Assembly (NCBI RefSeq): GCF_900110255.1
Contig: NZ_FODD01000012.1
Coordinates: 1-64,000 of the forward strand
Direction of reading: 5' to 3'
Length of the DNA stretch: 64,000 bases
From: Actinacidiphila rubida
Lineage (GTDB): Bacteria > Actinomycetota > Actinomycetes > Streptomycetales > Streptomycetaceae
Part shown: positions 60,516 through 64,000 of the stretch, one piece after another
Layout: each line of letters opens with the position of its first letter
Position numbering within the stretch: position 1 is the first letter of the stretch
Notes under the pieces: model-generated
The model's input: only the letters and a program-made list of their open reading frames with translations
Database searches by the model: none
What the model was told of the DNA's origin: nothing
Made by a program: the position numbers and the translations under genes

Positions 60516-60755
60516 CTACGACCCGAGGTCCTCACGTATCCGCAGGGCCCGGCGCTCGTTCTCCGTCGTCCCGCCCCAGACCCCCTCCACGCGCCCGGCA
60601 CCGACTGCCCAGGCCAGGCACTCCTGGGCCACGGGGCAGCGCCCGCACAGGGCCTTCGCCTCGGCGATCTGCACGAGGGACATGCCGCTGGATCCGATCG
60701 GGAAGAAGACATCCGGGTCCTGGTCCCGGCACGCCGCCCTCAGACGCCAGTTCAT
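60516..60755 (-). CDS. WhiB-family iron-sulfur regulator
   Basis: 79 residues. Cysteines in AACRDQDPDVFF and LCGRCPVAQECLAWA (C-x2-C-x5-C), with VWGGTTENER. AAGGAG precedes the ATG at 60755. It is 61 bp after the truncated sigma gene and 35 bp before the cytochrome b gene on the same strand, so it is likely co-transcribed with both. As a redox-sensing partner of sigma factors it fits a respiratory-stress module. Confidence 0.93.
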   Translation of the reverse strand: MNWRLRAACRDQDPDVFFPIGSSGMSLVQIAEAKALCGRCPVAQECLAWAVGAGRVEGVWGGTTENERRALRIREDLGS

Positions 60756-60816
60756 GGTGGGATCTCCTTGCTTCACGTTCAGGTGCTGGCGGGCGCGGTG
60801 CCGAGCGGCACCAGGC

Positions 60817-61509
60817 TCACCGCACGTTCACGGCCGGTTCCGGGCACAGGAGCGGAAGGCCTGGTCCGTCCGGCCCGTACGGGCAGTCGTGGTCCGGGGC
60901 GAGCAGGGTTTCGAGCGCCGACACGTCCCCGGTCCTGGCCGCGCAGGTGAACGCGTCCAGCAGCCGCCGGTGTTCGGTCGCGTCGACGGTTTCCCGTCTC
61001 TCGTCCGACAGGTGCTTCCGCGCACGGCTGACGATCTGTCTCACGTTGACCAGGCTGAGTTCGAGGATTTCGGCGATCTGGGGGTAGGGGTAGTCGAAGG
61101 CCTCGCGAAGGACGTAGGCGGCGCGCTCCGTCGGGTTGAGCCGCTCCAGCAGCAGCAGGAGGGCCAGTTCCACGTCCTGTGCCTGCTCCGCCCCCAACTG
61201 CGGGTCGGCACTGGTGTCCACCGGCTCGGGCAGCCACGGACCGACGTAGGTCTCCCGTCGCACGCGTGCGGACTGGGCGACGTTGATGGCCAAGCGGGTC
61301 GTGGCGCTGGAGAGGAAGGCGGCGGGGCTGATCACAGCGGAGCGGTCGGTCTTCTGCCAGCGCAGCCAGACCTCCTGGACCACGTCCTCCGCTTCCACGG
61401 CACTCCCGAGCACGCGGTACGCAATGCCGAAGAGGCACGGCCGCAGCTGCACGAACACGGCGACTGCCTCATCGATGCTGCTGGGCTCGGGGTCCGGCTC
61501 TGGGTACAT
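60817..61509 (-). CDS. ECF41 (SigJ-type) sigma factor with truncated SnoaL domain
   Basis: 230 residues. Region 2: LFGIAYRVLGSAVEAEDVVQEVWLRWQ. The ECF41 linker motif GPWLPEPV is present. Region 4: LERLNPTERAAYVLREAFDYPYPQIAEILELSLVNVRQIVSRARKHL. The SnoaL-like extension starts (RRLLDAFTCAARTGDVSALETLLAPDHD) but stops about 20 residues later, so the DGGG and NPDKL blocks are missing. Experimentally shortened ECF41 factors are known to be hyperactive. The whole missing part is absent from the 61-bp gap to whiB, so this is not a recent frameshift. GCAGGA precedes the ATG. Promoter P5 lies upstream. Confidence 0.88.
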   Translation of the reverse strand: MYPEPDPEPSSIDEAVAVFVQLRPCLFGIAYRVLGSAVEAEDVVQEVWLRWQKTDRSAVISPAAFLSSATTRLAINVAQSARVRRETYVGPWLPEPVDTSADPQLGAEQAQDVELALLLLLERLNPTERAAYVLREAFDYPYPQIAEILELSLVNVRQIVSRARKHLSDERRETVDATEHRRLLDAFTCAARTGDVSALETLLAPDHDCPYGPDGPGLPLLCPEPAVNVR

Positions 61510-61837
61510 GGTCCTGCTGTCTCCGTTCCTCTGGTGGCACCGGCCGGTCGTGCACCACGTGACCCCCACGTGGTGCGTCCAGGTCCGGGAACCGGCTCAG
61601 AAGCCGCGCGCGATCGGCCGAGGTGGTGTCGGACCCCGGCTGCGCGCCGCATGGCATGGTTCTTTCGGAAGGCGCGATCACTCGGTCACAGCGTTTTCCG
61701 GTCACATCCGTTGTAATGACCGAGGCACGGCCCACTGTGTGACACTCATGGAGCAACGTTGTCGGCCACGGTGCCCAGGGCGGGCTCTTCGCCCCTGGGG
61801 ACGCCCGTACACGCGGGTCCCGGGCGCTTCCACCAGC
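61510..61837. other. Upstream region of the ECF41 sigma gene
   Basis: 328 bp containing P5; about 208 bp from the -10 to the start codon, leaving a long leader. Confidence 0.5.
61718..61744 (-). promoter_or_regulatory. ECF41-type promoter P5 (TGTCACA-N16-GGTC)
   Basis: Reads toward the sigma gene, implying autoregulation as known for ECF41 loci. Confidence 0.7.
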
Positions 61838-62710
61838 TCAGTGGCCGCTGGGGGGCCTGTTCCAGGTGCGCAGCTTGTCGGGGTTGAGCGTGACCCAGAT
61901 CCTGGTCACGCGGCCGGCGAGGACGTCGAAGCTGATGACCGCGGCGACCGTGCGGTCGTAGCGTGCCACCAGCCCGGTCCGGCCGTTGACGGACTGAGCG
62001 ACGAGAGTGGTGCGTCCGCGGGGGCCCATCAGGGCCACCAGGCTGCGGGCGACCGGTTCGCCTCCGTGCACCGGTCTCACCAGGGCACGGACCTTGCCCC
62101 CGCCGTCGAAGAACGCCGTGGAGTCGCGTGCCAGAACGGACGCGAGCAGTTCGGCGTCCTGCGTGAGGCAGGCGAGCCGGACGGCGCGGACGATCGCATC
62201 GTGCTCCGACGCGCTGGGACGTCGCCGCTGCGCCAGCATGCGCCGGCGGACGCGGTCCCCGAGCTCGCCCCATTCGGGACGGCTGCGCGCGACCGGCTCG
62301 GCCCCCGGGACCGACGGCTTCCGGGACACCGCGTCGGGCAGGAACACCGCCCGCTCCGCGGGGGACAGCGAGTCCAGGGTGGTCTGCATCACCTGGCTGA
62401 CCTGCTGCTCGACCGTGCCGCAACCTGCCTGCGACGTACCCGCGTCCTCCGCCGCCGGGACGGTGGCCCCGCTCCGGCCGCCCCCCGCCAGCCTCCCCAG
62501 ACAGATCCGGCCCGCGACCCGCGCCAACCACGAGCGGGGCGCGCCGATGTCGCGGCGGGCCACGTCGGACAGGTCGTACCACTCGCGGTAGGTCTCGTCG
62601 AGGACGCTCTCCGACTCGCGGCTGCTGCCCAGCATCCAGCGGGCGACCTCCAGCAGGTGCCGCCGCTCGTCGAGCAGTTCTTCCAGGGCCGGCGTGTCAG
62701 TGGGGTTCAT
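61838..62710 (-). CDS. Sigma-like protein with degenerate core and intact ECF41-type SnoaL domain
   Basis: 290 residues. The N-terminal half aligns loosely with sigma regions 2 and 4 (RRHLLEVARWMLGSSRESESVLDETYREWY; LDSLSPAERAVFLPDAV) but lacks the usual DNA-binding consensus. The C-terminal part is intact SnoaL of the ECF41 kind: TAFFDGGGKVRALVRPVHGG and VTLNPDKLRTWN are the DGGG and NPDKL blocks missing from the neighbouring sigma factor. GGGAGG precedes the ATG. Similar proteins occur elsewhere in Streptomyces (from memory). It could regulate the truncated sigma factor in trans; inferred. Promoter P6 lies upstream. Confidence 0.82.
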   Translation of the reverse strand: MNPTDTPALEELLDERRHLLEVARWMLGSSRESESVLDETYREWYDLSDVARRDIGAPRSWLARVAGRICLGRLAGGGRSGATVPAAEDAGTSQAGCGTVEQQVSQVMQTTLDSLSPAERAVFLPDAVSRKPSVPGAEPVARSRPEWGELGDRVRRRMLAQRRRPSASEHDAIVRAVRLACLTQDAELLASVLARDSTAFFDGGGKVRALVRPVHGGEPVARSLVALMGPRGRTTLVAQSVNGRTGLVARYDRTVAAVISFDVLAGRVTRIWVTLNPDKLRTWNRPPSGH

Positions 62711-62870
62711 CAGCCGTCCTCCCTCACGTCTTCGGGCTCGTCTGCCGAAGCCACGTGTGACGCGTGGACATCCGCGGCACACCTCCTGCTGTCGGCCCCG
62801 CCGGCACGAGGGAAGCGCGCCGTCGGCGGCTTCGGCCGCGGGCCCTCCTTGTCCGTCGGGTCGAGACCTT

Positions 62871-62897
62871 GACCGGGCAGTCGAGGATGTTGTGACA
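62871..62897 (-). promoter_or_regulatory. ECF41-type promoter P6 (TGTCACA-N16-GGTC)
   Basis: Minus strand, 160 bp before the SnoaL-bearing sigma-like gene. Confidence 0.65.
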
Positions 62898-63005
62898 GCG
62901 GGTCCGCCGACGCTGTGGTGGCAGAAGGTCCGCGAACCGCGGTGCCGAGGCCGCGGGCCTCTCCCTGCGACACCCTCGGCGCCCTCGACGCCCTCGGCGC
63001 CGACC

Positions 63006-63032
63006 TGTCACAGCTCCCGTGCGCATCCGGTC
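63006..63032 (+). promoter_or_regulatory. ECF41-type promoter P7 (TGTCACA-N16-GGTC)
   Basis: Plus strand, 50 bp before the 68-aa gene. CTGTCACA is mirrored by TGTGACAG at 63041-63048, forming a wide dyad. Confidence 0.7.
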
Positions 63033-63082
63033 AGAGCAGATGTGACAGGCCCAGGACTTTTCCCCCCAGAGGAGGACAGGGA

Positions 63083-63289
63083 ATGTGCAGCCCGTTCGAC
63101 AAGCGCGTCAACGCGCTGGCGGCATACGCATCACTGGCAGCCGAGGCCGGCGTGCTCGCGGCACGCTGGCGCACGCTGCAGGCCGACCTCGCCTCGGTCG
63201 ACGCACGCATCACGGCCGTGTCCGAGGCGCTCCGCCGACTGCACCACGACGGGGCCGAGTCAGGGCACTCGGAGGGCGACGTTCCCTGA
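63083..63289 (+). CDS. Small coiled-coil protein, 68 aa
   Basis: MCSPFDKRVNALAAYASLAAEAG followed by a long amphipathic helix (LAARWRTLQADLASVDARITAVSEALRRLHHDG). GGAGGAC precedes the ATG. No family recognised. It is under P7 and lies directly before another protein with an N-terminal coiled coil, with which it may interact. Confidence 0.7.
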   Translation: MCSPFDKRVNALAAYASLAAEAGVLAARWRTLQADLASVDARITAVSEALRRLHHDGAESGHSEGDVP

Positions 63290-63455
63290 CCCTCTCGGCC
63301 CGACGACCGGCGTCAGCCCTGGAGGATGTCGGGCACGGTCGCCGGCTTCCCCGTGGATCCTGCCTATGATGTGCTGTTGTGCCACTTTGAGCGTGCAACG
63401 CATCGCATCCGCTGAGCCAGCGCGGCAGCGGCAAGGTCCCAGGAGGAGAGGGCAC

Positions 63456-63983
63456 ATGATCCCGGCAACGCACTCGGCGCACAGCATCGAGACCACTGCG
63501 GAGAGTCTCCGGGACGAACTGGGCCGCCTGGAGGTCCAGAAGCAGGCGCTGGAGAGGGAACTGGCCGCGGTCGTGGCCCACCTGGGTTCGGTCCGGCAGG
63601 CCCTCGGCGCCCTCCAGGTGCTCATGGCGGAGAACCGGCCGGCGGCGTCACACGAAACGGCCCCTGCGGGGCATGGGGAACACGTCGACACCACGGGGAC
63701 CGCGCCGCCCCGACCTCGCCGTGAGGCGACTACGCCACCTCCCCCGTCGGCGCCCGTCGCGGACGACGGGCACGGCCAGTACGGCAGCATCACCGACCAG
63801 ATCCTCGAGTACTTCGTCGGCATCGGCGACGCCGACGTACGCGCCCGCGATGTCGCCGCGGCGCTGGGACGCGACACCGGGAACGGCAGCATCAACGCGG
63901 TGCGGAGCACGCTGGACCGCCTGGTCGGCGCGTCGCGCCTTCAGCGAACCGGCCGCGGCCTCTACCACGCGAACAACTCGTAG
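63456..63983 (+). CDS. Coiled-coil plus winged-helix protein, 175 aa
   Basis: The N-terminal coiled coil (ESLRDELGRLEVQKQALERELAAVVAHLGSVRQALGAL) is followed by a Pro/Thr-rich linker and a C-terminal winged helix: GSITDQILEYFVGIGDADVRARDVAAALGRD, then INAVRSTLDRLVGASRLQRTGRGLYHA. The last domain resembles modules that bind DNA ends or act as regulators. AGGAGGAG precedes the ATG. It is about 170 bp after the 68-aa gene on the same strand. Function unknown. Confidence 0.75.
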   Translation: MIPATHSAHSIETTAESLRDELGRLEVQKQALERELAAVVAHLGSVRQALGALQVLMAENRPAASHETAPAGHGEHVDTTGTAPPRPRREATTPPPPSAPVADDGHGQYGSITDQILEYFVGIGDADVRARDVAAALGRDTGNGSINAVRSTLDRLVGASRLQRTGRGLYHANNS

Positions 63984-64000
63984 GTCACACCGAGGTGCTC

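Larger units (their letters stand above)
62711..63082. other. Divergent region with promoters P6 and P7
   Basis: No gene seen. It holds two outward-facing ECF41-type promoters and a third TGTGACA at 63041 without a matching -10. Confidence 0.6.

Overview
High-GC actinomycete chromosome, most likely Streptomyces or a close relative (Kitasatospora-like). The evidence is a Streptomyces-type SecY, an SsgA-like sporulation protein, two WhiB proteins, a DUF2180 protein, an AfsR-like NB-ARC/TPR regulator, several SpoIIE-type phosphatases and ECF sigma factors, many GTG/TTG starts and strong AGGAGG ribosome sites. All calls come from reading the sequence; no database search was run.

Layout. 0-4.2 kb: 5' part of secY (not preceded by rplO), then two short-chain dehydrogenases, a SnoaL-like protein and a divergent TetR regulator with two operator copies. 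4.67-5.83 kb: a transposase-free cassette of about 1.16 kb bounded by 39-bp inverted repeats and TTA flanks. 5.9-9.7 kb: NUDIX hydrolase, a large unknown protein whose start codon sits 2 nt after a 73-nt tRNA-Pro-like element with an eroded T-loop, and a decayed lower-GC stretch. 10-15.2 kb: metal-efflux island (two CDF transporters, an NmtR-type repressor, a P1B-4 ATPase). 15.2-19.9 kb: BlaI-family repressor with four CTACA-N3/4-TGTAG operators in front of an acyl-ACP desaturase, a DedA protein and two PAP2 phosphatases, apparently a membrane-lipid regulon without a BlaR1 sensor. 20-26 kb: DHFR-like reductase, ECF sigma factor with SnoaL domain, secreted SGNH esterase and beta-helix protein. 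26-36 kb: PAS/GAF/PP2C phosphatase, a run of oxidoreductase and hydrolase genes, and a LuxR (LAL) regulator. 36-41.5 kb: YceI, SDR and O-methyltransferase genes with two paralogous orphan LuxR regulators and a shared promoter motif. 41.6-48.8 kb: SsgA-like protein, XRE/NB-ARC/TPR regulator, giant secreted S53 peptidase with kelch repeats. 49-52.6 kb: WhiB, DUF6461-like protein, two tandem AraC regulators.

52.7-64 kb is the most interesting part. A naturally truncated ECF41 (SigJ-type) sigma factor heads a same-strand run sigma-whiB-cytochrome b (QcrB-like)-SdhA/FrdA-like flavoprotein. Next to it is a protein with degenerate sigma regions but an intact ECF41-type SnoaL domain. Seven copies of TGTCACA-N16-(G/T)GTC, matching the known ECF41/SigJ promoter pattern (TGTCACA...CGTC), lie in front of the sigma gene, its SnoaL partner, the flavoprotein, an OsmC/Ohr peroxidase (behind a possible micro-ORF), a stand-alone C-terminal domain of pyruvate dehydrogenase E1 (AceE), a PAS/GAF/PP2C/HATPase phosphatase and a small coiled-coil protein. 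I infer a compact, locally encoded ECF41 regulon for redox or respiratory stress.
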